The position numbers were made by a program, and so were the translations under genes. The notes beneath the pieces are model-generated. The model searched no databases. It worked only from the letters and a program-made list of their open reading frames with translations, and was not told the DNA's origin. Of a stretch of DNA of 64,000 nucleotides, positions 27,701-41,833 are shown piece by piece. Numbering within the stretch: the stretch's first letter is position 1; each line of letters begins with the position of its first letter. The DNA comes from Fasciola hepatica (taxonomy: Eukaryota; Platyhelminthes; Trematoda; Plagiorchiida; Fasciolidae): contig CANUEZ040000013.1 in NCBI GenBank assembly GCA_948099385.1, positions 2,408,307 to 2,472,306 of the forward strand. Reading direction: 5' to 3'.

Positions 27701-30700
27701 TGCTCTAAGCACCAATGAACATCTCTGATTCTATTAGTTTTGCGCTACAGCGCCAAAATATGGAGGGATGAAAACATTTTCATCATCCGTCAAGGTCCTA
27801 CTACACAGACCAAAGACCAATGGTGGCCACCTTCCTAGAAATTCAGCAGCCTTAGATTTCGTGGCACAAGACAAAACTTCTTAGGAGTTTTAAGGCCTAT
27901 CATCAGAACTGGTAACATTCTCAAGTAGGTTCAGGAAAACTATAAACTTGAATCACCTAGGGCCGATCAAATTTTACCTTTACAAGGCAATGAGTCAATC
28001 AATACCGTACAATTATTTATGATGAATAGAGAGAATGTAAACAGAAAATAGAAACGGATAACTCACTCCAGCAGAAAAGGAATTTGCAACCACATTTTTA
28101 AAAGTTTGTGTGCAATAAACAAGTCATATGCTCACCCCAGAAAAAACCATCTCCAAGCGCACTATCCATCAGCTCGCACGCAGTACGGTAGGACTTGCAG
28201 CACGGAACCAGCTAGAAAGAGTCAAAAGTATAATTGTACGGGGGAAGGAGATTTAACTCAGAAGAGAGGACAAACACGACGTCTAAAACTCTTAGGAGAT
28301 ACCCTTATGGCTTCCGGTAGTTACGAAACTAGACGAAATAACCCTAAAGAGTCTGTTTAGGACCCGGGAAAAAATCAAGTACGACGAGAGCCCAGGTGAT
28401 CGGCCAGAATGCATCGGTATGCATTTTTTTTAAAATTCCATAGAATTGTTTTTGGGATGATTTATCGTGCAGTGTTATCAGTCTCAAATGCGAATCGAAC
28501 CCGGGGTACATGATAGTGAGTCATACACGTGGTCTCACTAGACTAGCCGAAAAACAAGCCGTTGAGAGCCAGCTCAGATAGCCTGGTGGTTTGTGTGACT
28601 CATAATCGTGCGCTCCATATTCGAGTTTCAACTGGGGCTTAGTCAAATAAGTAAATATTCCTTTACTTCCACAATTTATTATACGAAAAAGTACATCTGG
28701 AAGGCGACCACGGTCAATGAAAGGCTTAAAAATGAGAAGTTGGCTGGCTGTGGCGGGAATCGAACTACGATCGCGAATGTTCAGAGTCAACGATGGTAAC
28801 CGTTTGACCACCGCCAGTTGAATAGGTGGTGATTCCTACCAAAGACGAAACAGCGCTACAATACCTTCAGAGCTTTCAATAATGAGTTCAGGGTTGTTAA
28901 AGAACGATGAATCATGGCGTAAAACAATACGCTGAAAGAAACCTGAAGAGCCTTATATGTAGTCCAGACTCGATATACTGCAACCGGTTCATATGTGGAC
29001 TGTTCGGCAGTTTATAATGTGGAACAATTAACGGTTCACCCAGGAAATGGAAACATTCGAGATGGACAAAAATCGTCTCAGCGAACAGAAAATAAATTAT
29101 GTTTAGGTTACTGATCAAACTCACAGACTCTAGCCGTTGTGTGAGGCTTTCTTGACTTGAAGGTTCGTGCAGAAGTGAAGCACCAAAATAGGGCAACAGA
29201 TGCGAAAGAAACAACCGAGTCACTTTTCCATTCGCAGATGTATAACGGATTACTTCGGATAAAAAGTGGACCAATTTGTCCGATGGACTTTTGGCATCAG
29301 CCAACACTGGTGACCCCTTGGTCGGATCGTCTTCTAGCCCGAGAATACGGCAGGTCACCGCCACAAAATCCCTCAACTGATGTAAATTACCCGCCTGATA
29401 TGGATAAGGTAGGTAGAGGGATTGCGAATGAAATTTTAATTGGGATAAGTAACGATAACGTGTGCTAGTCTCTGAATACAGATAGGCTTCCACGATTAGA
29501 ATAGATAACATGACTTCGAAATTGGAACAGCCTGGTCGTTTTTTATTGAATTACGTACGGTGTTCGCTGATGCGAAACGCTTACGACAAAGAGATTGCAT
29601 AAGATGATTCCCAAAACAAAAGGGTGTACCAAGTCCGATCACCGGGCAGGGTTGTTTTAAAGCACACTTCAACGAAAGATTTCACAACGGGACATGCCGC
29701 ACACAGTACATGTGAAACAGCTCAACGTACTGTAGTTAATTAGAAAGCTGATTGAACCACCTCAGTTTCCAGCGTAATGAAAGTATTACAGGACACATGC
29801 TCAAGCACATGTACGAGTTATACATCAAATAAAAAGACTGAGGTATTGGAGTTGGACGAGCGACTATTACCATTCCGACTCGGAACAATCTCATCAACTC
29901 AACTCGCCATATAAAATAATTTACATGAACCGAATGATTAAGAACGAGTGATTTCTAGAAACGGGTGTGTGTAGCTATCCCTAAGAGTTCGCCGGAGACG
30001 GTGATCGCACAGAGATTCTACTTTTGTTATTCAATGGTTCATCACATTCGGCGGAGAAAACAGATGTGCATAAGTTTATCCACTGACAATGTGATGGAAA
30101 GGGACTTCAATATTTCATTTGCGCATAACTATTTTTCAGTGTCGCTGGAAATGTTCGACAACCAGTTGGTACCGGTGAACATAATGGTGCACCGTGAACC
30201 ATCTACCTGATTTTATAGCCCGCATCCTTGTAGAGTCACCGTCATCATCATCGTACTGCGTTAAACAACAGAGCAAGTCTCACTGACAACTGTCCTTCTC
30301 GCCATGGTGCACGTAGAAATACAAAGAATGAATATCCAAGATGGACAGTAAATGGACCTACACGGGAAGGAAAAGGAAACAACGCCCCAGTAGCCAACAC
30401 ACGGAATACGCAGTCTAACTGTACAAACGCACGTCGATCAATCATTCTAATTCCACAGAGAAGTGACAACACGATCGCCACTGTCCACTGTTCGCTGCCA
30501 TATCCTTCATTGTCTCCAGCCAACTGGTTGACGGATCTTTTGGACCCTAATCACGAAGACCTGAGGCACCTACTTTTCCCAAGTTTGCTGTACACTTTCT
30601 CATTCCTCGTTGCCACGTCATCTGCTGACCTACACGTGGTTTCATCCACTCCCAAGGATGAATGGAAAAACAGGACACGATATTTTAGACGTGTCTGCTA

Positions 30701-33700
30701 TGCGTAACAACGAAGTCGACTAAGCTGGATACGCAGTGATAGAGAACTCCCTGAGGTGGTACAAAATACTCGATTTCTGACCCCAGTATTGCTTACTCGG
30801 TCATTCCACCCAATATTAGCAATACTACTCAAAAATTGGTGGTCGAAAACCTCAAGACGACGAACATCTGCACGCAGACCCCATGTCTCGCAACCATACA
30901 AAACTGAACGCACTGCGGCACAGTATGCACGACCTTTCAACTTCAGTGAAATATATTAGGTCGCCGCCACAAGTGCTTCAGTCCAGCGTACACTCCTCGA
31001 GCCTTGAATATACGTGTTCACCTCTACTACGGTACTCCCATCCGTCATCACGCTGCTGCCGAGGTAACTAAAGCGGTCAACAACTGTTGGTTCCTCCCCA
31101 TCGAGCATCAAGCTCGGAATCGTTGACGTCCATTCTTGCAACATCACTTTCAAATTTGGAGGTGCGAAGCGCATGCCAAATGGAGCTACAGCTCTCGCAA
31201 GTCTATCTAGTGCACGCTGCGAATGTTCCGTGCATTCGAACAAGCAGACAACGTCGTCTGCGTAATCTAGGTCACACAGCTTCTCACTATTTCCTTGTTC
31301 AACGCCACATCCTGGAGATCTCTCAAAGTATTCTGTAATAACCGGATTTCTCGAACTGAAATCAGAAGTCACACTAGCTGGCACTGAAATGTATTGTCAT
31401 TTAGCATACAAAATGCGCCAGTTATATAGGCATGAAATAAAGAACGGAATGCATTCACACACAAATGTTGATCCGTAATGTAATTACCAAGCCCCGTCAC
31501 GTGATATGGAAGTGGATCGTGAGCGCGAGATACGCGTACTGTGATAATCAATACACATGGTTGGACTGAGATGAGTCATACGCGCCTTGCGCACTTGTTT
31601 GTGTGCAGACATGCATGGATGCTGGTTGGAATATCGAACGAATGAGCACTCAACGGTTCAAATCGGTTTTCTCGAAATGCATGTGACTAGGACAGAATCC
31701 CCACACATTCTCCGTTATCTCGCCCGTGACGACGTTAAACAATAATGGAAAAACTGGACATTACTGTCAATCCTGTTGTCGTTTCGAACCGACTGGATAG
31801 TTCACCGTAAACCTCTACGCGCCCGGAATTATGAGAGTACGACCATGTCAGTATATTCACAAACTTCTGTGGCATGTTTTTTCGATGAAGAGCACTGAAT
31901 AGCGCTGTTCGGTCAACGGAATCAAAGGCGTCTTTCAAGTAGAGGAAAACCCTTACTGTCGGTCAATGGTGCGGGTGACGCACTTCAAGATATAGACGAA
32001 GAGTAAAAATCTGGTCCAGGCATCCTCGACCTGGGCGGAATATGGCCTATTGTTCGCGGGCGGTCCTTTCGCGAGCCGGTGTCAGACGACGCAAAAAAAT
32101 CGAAGCTATTACCTTGATGACTATAGGAATTGAGCTAATCTCACGATGACTACTACAGTCATTGCGTATTACCTTCTTGAAGATCGGAACAATCAACGAC
32201 TCATTCTATAATAACGGAGCACGCTGCGAGTTCCAAACGTCACGGATCAAGGTGGTTAGTGATTCTATCAACACACCACCACCACCAAGCCCGTAAGGAA
32301 TGGCCGCTTTCCCGCGCGTTTCAGTAACCGAATACTTGACGCTTCTTCTATTTTCCATTGGAGCTCAAGTGATACCCCCCAAGGAATGGCACTTGTTGAC
32401 ACAGGAGTGACTAGATTAGCGCGCGGCCAGCTAAACTGTTCCTTGAAGTATTCGGTCCAACGGTCTAGCCTTTGCTCTTTGCTATGAATGGGCTCCCCAT
32501 TTCTATCGCAAATCGTTTCACTGACCTGGGTGCGCCGTCCACCGGTGCCACGAATAAGTTTGAACAGTCTTTGACTGTTACCTGAAGAAGCTGCTATTTC
32601 CATTTCTCCCGCTACCTTGACCCACCAATTTTCGCGATCATTCTTAAGCCTTTCCGTAACTTGCTTTTGTAGTTTTATACGTATCTTATTCATCTCCTTA
32701 CCGTTCGAGAGCTGACGCTTTTGCTACATTATACTCAGCGACTCTTGCGAGATGTTGTGTCTTTGATGGACAATGGATCTGGGACCACAGGCGAAACCTC
32801 CTTGCAGAGTGGACGCCTATTGACAAGAAGGTTACTGACAGATGAAGACAGGCGTTTCTCAGACATGTACTAGTGCTCCCAAGTGTACGTCGAAATCGGA
32901 ACTAGAGATTGGATTTAAAGATTACAGAAAATCCACTTGTTTTCTTCGCATTTATAGGTCCAACGTCGCGAGCCGGAAGCAAACTGACGACCTTCCTGTT
33001 ACCCAGCAGATGATTTATCAGCTGACCTGCCGCTATTCGGGTGCGAATAACAAGTGAATATCAAATGATGCGCAAGCGAATTGTATTTGAGAAATACCAG
33101 TGGATTTTCTCCCATCTATGGGATCCAGACTCATCGCGTTAATAACAAATTCTGCGAGTATTCCATTATGTATAAAAAAGCTTCCTTTCAACGAAAATGT
33201 TGTGAAAATTTGTGTGCAGGTATTTCAGGATACCCGTAAAAGGTACAGAACACCGATTTTTCTTTTCAAGTACAAGACTGCGATATAATTCACGTTGCTC
33301 AATCACATTAGGGCCCGACAGCACTAGTCAATTGGCTTAAGTCGATCACACAAAAATAAACAACCATTGGCGCGTATTATTTCTACTGAATTAGGCAAGT
33401 GGAATCTCATCGTGCTCTCCTGCTGATGCGCCTTGTACTTTCAGCACACTCGTTGTCGACGAAAGTGCCCATTCCAGATAAAAAGATCGAGCGCCGAGGT
33501 TCAAAAAACGGCAAAATATATCGGCAGGCGAGCCGCATCAAACGAGCAAAGCTTTTTGTAGCAAGCGCCAGTCGCTCTTCCGGCTCCGCATTTCGTCAGA
33601 ACAGAGAATTTCTCAAAACTCAATTGACCATGTGGCGTCCTTCAGACGTCTGAATGAAGATTCATTCCTTATTGTTTTCTTATCAAAAGTCGGTGTGTTT

Positions 33701-36700
33701 CTTACTTTTTTGCCACTGTAATTATTTCACTAAATGGTAATTTTATCGCGCCAACGTGGCCTGACCCTCCCCGATTAGCCTGATTCATTTTCGGTAACAT
33801 GCTTATTGGACTTGAACGACTGCAGGACGGTTGACCGGGTAAATCCGTTTGACCTTTTGATCGATCGTTAGTGAGGTTTGCACTTCTGTTTGGCTCAGTC
33901 GTATCCTTAATTCGTTCCGAAACCAAAACTTCGTTTTTGATTGGATTCGCCCTGGTTCTGCGCGCAAATCAAGACGTTGGATACGGAAACTACAGGCATG
34001 TTGGAGTAGAAACTGTTCATTTTCTTTTGGATGCGCAATTCAACAGTAGTGGACGACTAGTCGCGATAGGTTTTAGGTGAGGGGAGTAACCGAAGGGCTG
34101 GAGTCAATTGTTCCACAATCAAGAGGAATTTGTTCACCAATGGGCTTATTGTTGTAACAACGATTCAACTGGTCATTCACTAGCCTGTTTATCTAATCAC
34201 GACTCTATTAGGTCTCCTAAACAGATATTCAAAGAGCCTTCACTGAAATCGTACACTCCAGCTCTGAAACGAAGAAAAACAGCTACTTCCAACGGAATGG
34301 TTTACGATATAGTGCTGGTGTTGCACTTTGTCGCCGCAGATCCGTCTTGGTCACTGCGCCACAATGTGATCAGGTTTGCTCTACGACTGGGAATCTGCGG
34401 ACGGATGGCATGCTACATAAGGGCAACAGCGCAGCGGAGCGACAGGGCTGGTGACACAAATGTGAAATGGTTAGTGTGATCGTAGGATTTAGGGGCCCAA
34501 GGAAAAGAACCGAACAGACTCCGCTGGTTCAGACGTCCTGATAAAAACTAGAAACCGTTTGACGAACCATGACATATGCATTAAGAAGGCCAACAAATGA
34601 AGTGGGAAAGACGTCTGAACGCATACGGGTGTGTGTTTCCTGATCTTTCTGGTTGTATCCCATAGGATCCAACTGTTTTACGTGGGTTAGGAGTTTGAGA
34701 ATAAGGCGGCAGATTGACAATTTATGATGGTCAACAAATCACTAAACATGGATCGGTCAACAAACATGTTTCAAGCCAAAAGAATCCGTTGAACGTTATT
34801 CTTCCGATCGCAGAGGCATCCCTTAACTCTTTTGCAAAAGACCACTGTGAATAATCGTTGCAACAAACGCATAGAAGGAAAGCCAATAACTTACCTGAGT
34901 TGTGTAACAATGGATTAAACCAGTCATGCACGCGATTGCAAGTGGCTGTAATTTGTTGGATTTCGTATGAACATTAATCTAAAATGAACAAGTCGGAAGC
35001 GTGCAGTATGATTAGTCGGACAAACAGCTAGACGAAAAAAGAGCAATTCCGTATTCTTATTCACCAGGATTTACGTTCCTAGTCTAAAGGACAAAGCATA
35101 TCTACCTACTTCAATCCAAAAGGGACGGACCGAAGAAACCGTGTGCAATTAAAACAAATGAACTCCAAGAAGAGTTTGAAGAATACGGGGAGTGAGTGCT
35201 TCCCGTCTTTCTGGTTTCGTTCAGAAATATGCCATCATCAGTCGGCTAGAAACACGGAGCAATACAACGACAACCAGTAAACAGTGGTTATCTTGCTGTC
35301 ATCTATCAGGCCAAGCTGTTCGAGAATGAATGTATGGATACGCCGTCAGATCACGTGATTGGCCAGAGTAGCATTTCCTGGTTGCCACTTTCAACTGGTG
35401 TAAATCCACGCCTTTTCCGCCTAAAAAGGTCTATCGACAGTAGGCAACACAGCTTAATGATGATCAAGTGGGAAAACAAAAAGGAACAAAAACAGCGAGT
35501 AGGTTTGAGAGCAAAATGAAATGAGGAAAGGCATAATAAATCCCCAGGGAAAACTCACTGCATACTGCTTGTTTGGCATCATGACGGTTCTTTATCCGTT
35601 GACGCCATCAGATAAATTGGAAAGTCGAGGGTGTTGAAACTGACTTTGTCAACTTCAAGCCTGTTCTACTTGAAATCCATTGCCTGTATCAGAATATCTT
35701 CTTTTCATCATCCTCTGAGCAAATAGCTCAGTATGGTCAAAAGAATTCATGGCTTGCGGAAATGCAATCCAGAATATGTACTTTGCAGCTGTTAGACAGT
35801 GATTTAACGTAATATGCTAATAATTAGACAGGAAACTCAGCGTCGACCAAACTAGTTGCACTGTCTTCACATATATAATGTCAAGCGAACAAACTGCACA
35901 AACGTTCACTGTCCTATCAGGACGATGTCAGTATACTGACGAAATACCCCACGGGCATCTTACCGAAAACCATTTGTTTGACTTTTTCAACGGTTCACTT
36001 ATGAAGGTTCGCAATTCGAAGTTCGTATAGAGGATACATGAAACTGAGAACGGATAATAGGAAACACGTGATCCAGTCAAATTCTTTTAACTTACAATTT
36101 TAGCCAACAATGGTACAATCAGAACCAGATAGCTAGATACATGGTTCAATGGGACAGGCTTTCCTTTGGATGACTCAGCGAGCTCGTCATCGAACTGAAA
36201 ATGCAATTGACCGTGCAAGCAGTCGGCCAGAAGGGATAGAGCATCCAGTCGACCCTGGGACCAATCTGCATCTGCCTTTTCGCATAACAGTGGAAGCAGC
36301 TGATGCGCGGCGAACAGACGACAGGCGAACAAACAACAATGTAACCGGCTAGCCAATGCCTCACGCGTTACTCCGGCTACACCACCACCTGGAGGCTGAT
36401 GGGAGAAGATGAAAGAATTTGATGACACTGCACAACAAGAAAAACTGGACATCGTACAAAAGCAGGTGTATAAATGTCCGCAAATAAGGTAGCATATTTC
36501 TAGGAAATACACCGAGTTGTATGACTTTATTGAAGCCTCGATTCGAACTACAACAATTTTCAAACACCCATAAGCGAATATGTGAACATGACGTCCAGTT
36601 CCATGGTCAACATTACGTCATTATATACAACAACTCGTTGGGTACGATGAGATGCGTGTGTTTTTTCGTCTGTAGCCGGTGGAAATGTTTAACTAGGGAT

Positions 36701-39700
36701 TCTAATGCTGGTAAATCATTCAGAGGCGTTCGGGAACAAGACGGCGTCGACAGAAGACACGTGATAGTTTTTCATGGTCTCACTTCGCTTGACCTTTGAT
36801 CTGAAAACTTGTCATTACTAATCCATGTGAATTCAACACAGTGCTTACGATGGACAGTGCCTCCACAGTTTTCAATCGTAAGTTGAGCACTGATATAAGC
36901 ATTACATCGACAATCTGCATCTATTCCTAATTTGATAGGACTAAATTTATTTTGCCAAGCAAATCTGGCCCCCTTCCGTGAGACTTCATCGGATTCATTC
37001 TGTTTTCATCAAAATGATTTGATTTACGAACCGAGATTTTGAGCTTATCAGCACAAAGCCCCCTGCAGAACAGTAAACAATTTCAGTTGCATTGGTGAAT
37101 ATGAAATAAACTACATACCAAATTTAGTCCTCAGCTTCACCAGACTGTTCAGACGTCTGTCTGATCACTGGTATCCGGAGTTCTGGCTGGAAAACTCTGG
37201 AGTACTCTTTCCCACAAGCAAACAGAAGTAAGCCGGAAAAACTCTGAAGTTCAGCATTTGGTTGAAATGGTAGACCAGCAATACGCTGAATGTCTGGTCG
37301 CACTAACTCGCGAATTTGTGGGCTTTACTTAAAAGGTGATCATTTCGATTTATTAACAATCCGTGCTGGAGACCGGTTGCAAATACACCCATCAGTTATT
37401 CCGTTACGCATTTCGATGTTAAGGGAAAGGTAATCACTGGAATCTAACGAAGATAGGTTAAAGAGATAACCCCTGAAACAGTGACTTGGTGGTGGACGTG
37501 TACTAGTGATGATTCATAACAAGATAACTGGGCTCGAATGGATGAACAGTACGTTCACAGTGAGTTTAGAAAAATAGATGAGGAGGAAATGATTCACCGT
37601 TTCATTCAGAGGAGAAGAAATATTGATTAGTGATGCTCAACTCACTGGAGAAAAGTCAATGGGGAAGTAGACAGACATGATTTCAAAAATGTCATCCTTC
37701 AGTTCATCTGCAGAAATAAAAACGAGATAGAGGGTGTATTAGTTCAGTCCCTGCTGAGTGAACTCCGTTAACTTCAGCGTTTGGATCGTCCACGAAGGTC
37801 GATTATCATCGAAATCGTGCGTCTGCGATATCTTACATGTAAAATCAGTGTTATCATTGAATTTCTCCCATTTATACCAAAGAAGGCACCTTAATAGACA
37901 ATCGAGGAAGTAGATTCACGTATTTGGGTACTGACACCCGGAAAGTTCCTGGTCCTGCCGTGCTATCCTTGGTGGTTCGAGTAACAGATCTGCACCGATT
38001 TTTTAAAATACTATTTGATCATAGCTGGAATGATATTAGCTACTATAGCAAAATACCATATAAATCATGTGATTACACGTTTTGAGAGCTCTAAATCCAC
38101 TTCAAAATAGAACTACTACTGAATAGACGGCAAGCTATGTTTAAAAATACCAGTTTAGTGAAAACTAGATGCAACAGCCAGTAACCAAGCACGAAAAAGA
38201 ATCACTAAATGGCATACCGAGTGGGAAATTCTCGATCACGATGAGATTCATCTCAAAAATGAGCAGCAGGTTCTCCGGATCTCTTTCGCCATCAATTGCT
38301 TGTAAATAACCCTTCACAAATTCACTTTGCATTGTCTTCAAACCTGAGTCCAATAGATCATATAAGAAATTCATTAATATTTGATAGGACATAAGACTGA
38401 GATCAAGTTGAGGGCACTGCTGTGCGCAATAAGGCGTAGACACACAGCATTACCGATTCGGACAGGGCAAGTTTCGGGGAAATCACAGTTGGAGTAGAGT
38501 GTGTCCAAGAAAACAAGCTCCATCCCTGAAGTTTTTAATTACATTTTTTGCCTCTGAGATCAAAAAACAGCACGCAGTACAACACCAGAGATTAGCAGTT
38601 GACAGCACTGAACCGAATTAAACACCTAGACCATAAAGAGTAAGCATAAACTAGGCCGGTATCATAGCGCTGGCGGAAGACATCTGAGTTCATTTTATGC
38701 ACATATTTTGTTACGGAGTAGCTCGAGTATGGAGGTGAACACTTTTTATTACATGCTTGCGCATGAGTGCGCCGGAAGGCGTATAACCCATAGCCTCAAA
38801 GGTCCACTGCACTATTAGGAATGAAAAACCACATAAGGCCCTAATAGGTCAAGTGTGATGACGAGCTGGACGACAGTGAATTACTGTAAAGATAACGTAG
38901 ATAAATAAGTCAAGGGACATTGGGGCCGGACAACGGATGAGAGGATAGAGACTGCGTCAATCACATTGGACTAGATGTGAATTATCTCAGCTGTGATCGG
39001 CTTGTGGTCCCGGTCAAACTATCTGTACGGAAACTTGAAATCGTGTTCTCATGTGGCGACGTAAACTTACTGCAATCTCAAATGTAGCTGCCCCAGTGAG
39101 ATGATTTTCCGGTTTATATTTAGAGGAGATCAACCACGTAAGAGACGAAGTTCTGCAGTAGGAATTTAAACACTTTCTGTGTGCATAAGATGCATCACCA
39201 GTAGTAATTCTATCGTTTCAGCACATTAGGGTATTCAGTTGAGAAGAATATGTCCTAATGACTTCGGTTCGATGCACTCTCGCACAACGATAAACTAACG
39301 GTCAACACAGCGAAATACGAATCTTAGGTTCCCGGATTGGAATCTCCACAGCACCAATCACCTTCTTCTTCGGGTTTAACTCCTACCATACAGGGAAAAA
39401 TGTAACACTGTTATATAATAAAGAAATAAAGTAAGAGATAATGCAACGTCCATCATTATTGTTCTGTAAGTACAAGACAATTCTACAGATTTAGCTGTCG
39501 GAGAAGAGGGATGGAAAAAATTATTTGCTCAATCAAATACTTTAGAATGATGAGACACGCCGCCACACAGTAACAATTTACTGAATACTAATTTCTACTA
39601 CATGCTTGCGCACGAGTGAACTGGAAGGGGTGTATACCTCATAACCTCGAAGTCCCGCTGCCCTATTAGGGATGAAGAGCAACGTGACCCTGAAACTTGG

Positions 39701-40899
39701 AGTGAAGAACTACGAGGTCTCAGTAGGTAAGGCGTGGTAACGAGCCGGGTGACCGTCAACTACTGCCTATCAACAAGGTGACCGGCTGTGGTGGGAGTTG
39801 GAACTGATCTACCAGGTGGAAATTAAACACGCCAAACTACTCGACCGACACTTGTCTGTGTATGTAATACGTACAGTTACTCACCCGATAGATTTGAACC
39901 AGTTAGTAGACAGTGTAAAAATTGAAAGACCAGCAAACGGTTACGTTTGGTTAAACTGGGCACGGACAAATTGGCAAACAACCCATCTCGACATATCCGA
40001 ACCACCTGCTCGCCAGTGAGCAAAGGCTCGTTATGGACATCTGTGGGTCTGGCAGTTTTTGCGAGCCACAGAAAACCGTCTAACAAGTGACCAATCACCT
40101 CCGGATCAGCGATAGACAGACGAGCAATGAAGAAGTCCAACAGATAGTCCACTGATGTATTTGATTGAATAAAAACAGGTGAAGGGAAGAACCATTTAAT
40201 TTGTAATGAGGACAAGTGGAATCGAGAAATTTGTTATCATTCCGAATTACTGAGATCAATCGAAAAGCATATCACTTGGTTTCATAGGCTCCTGATCGCT
40301 AAACTTGATGGTTAAGTCGCAAAAGTATCTTCAACGGTCGAGTTGAAATCATACGCGATTGGGAGCTTATGAAAACTATCACCCTGAGTTACAACAAGCA
40401 CCAGGAGTATCTGCAGACAATGAAAAACAATACAATTAAGTTCATTCGGATAGATGCCAATCATATTTCTATGAAACGGGATCACGGACAACACAGATTC
40501 TATTATTTATCTTCGTGATTCATCGTTATTATTATTTTGCAGTATTGGTTACGATCGTGCTTGTGCTGAACCTCGCGTGGATTGCAGGTACGTGCAACCG
40601 TAACATACAGCCAGGTATGCACTGCAGGGCTACCCGTGAACAACATCAACCCTACCCCACTACTAGTTCCTAGTTTATTCCATTCATGATTCGCGGTTAT
40701 TTTCTAACAATATATACAGAATACACAATTTCTTCTCCCCTTTTGGTATTATAGGTAAGTGTTTATTGTTCGTTAATACGGCGTTGTGGGAACACATGGT
40801 AGTCAGTCAACGTATCGGTTATCGCGGGCAACTTTTCTCAAGACCAGTTTACAAGTGAATGATCTTGGGATAATAACATTAGCCACTGAATGTCAAACG

Positions 40900-40942
<43 letters not shown>

Positions 40943-41757
40943 GTGGGTACAAGGGATAAATCTGTTCCCTCATTGGTGGCGGGGTCATTTGAGGTTAAAA
41001 GAGTGTTGTGATCTTTGAGGCCATCATTCAACAGCCCGAAATCTCTGCCCTACCGCTTTTATTGAGGCACGCAGGGCGGGTGGTAACTGCCAAATCTTCG
41101 GCTTATAAGATCATCTTGCAAGTACGGAAACCCCGTTGGAGAATTCTAGTGCCACTGTAATCGACTGGTATTAATTCAAACACTTCTCAATTTCTTTATT
41201 GGGCTTTCAGACTCTTGCGAGTTATCTTTCTGACCAGTCAGGGATCCGAATTGATCGGCAACACAGAACGAACTCCACCAGGTACCTAGGAGTCGCAACT
41301 GTCGTTAACATTCATTAGTTCTCTCAAACTGTGTCGGTAAACTAAGACCACCGTTTACGCAGATATACACAATCAGACACCTTCGGTTAAAATGAACTGT
41401 TATCTTCTTTCCTAATGCGTTTTCCATATTTTCATGTAGCGCTCTCCTACTGGTTTGCGTCAGGACTCTAATGAAAGACATTTGATTACTGAACTTCATT
41501 CCATCGCTTACGACAGGCTTACACAAAATATTCTCACAAGTCTTACACACGATTTATTCGTAAACTTATTCTCCTGTAACATATTACAGGGTCAAATATC
41601 CATACCGATTCGTGGAGCAAAATCTGAGTTCTGCCTTCTATGCATGCACGTGAGTGGGGTGCAACGGGCATATCCTATGGCCCAGAAGGGCCGCTACATT
41701 ATCACGGATAGTCGACAACCCACGATTCGTCCCTCTTTCTTGCGGGTTAGGCTTTGA

Positions 41758-41833
<76 letters not shown>

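Noticed and set aside
36149..36352. Plus-strand frame over MMS19 exon 6
   Set aside because: Shadow of the real minus-strand exon.
38219..38410. Longer exon 4 starting at the CACAG acceptor near 38419
   Set aside because: The phase does not fit exon 3, and it would add about 25 residues absent from the family. The acceptor at 38343 restores both phase and spacing.
40383..40410. Possible 28-nt microexon (ILLVLVVTQ) with a fine acceptor TTTCATTGTCTGCAG
   Set aside because: Exon 2 at 45102-45205 joins exon 3 directly with much better homology. Inserting this microexon between them breaks the frame.
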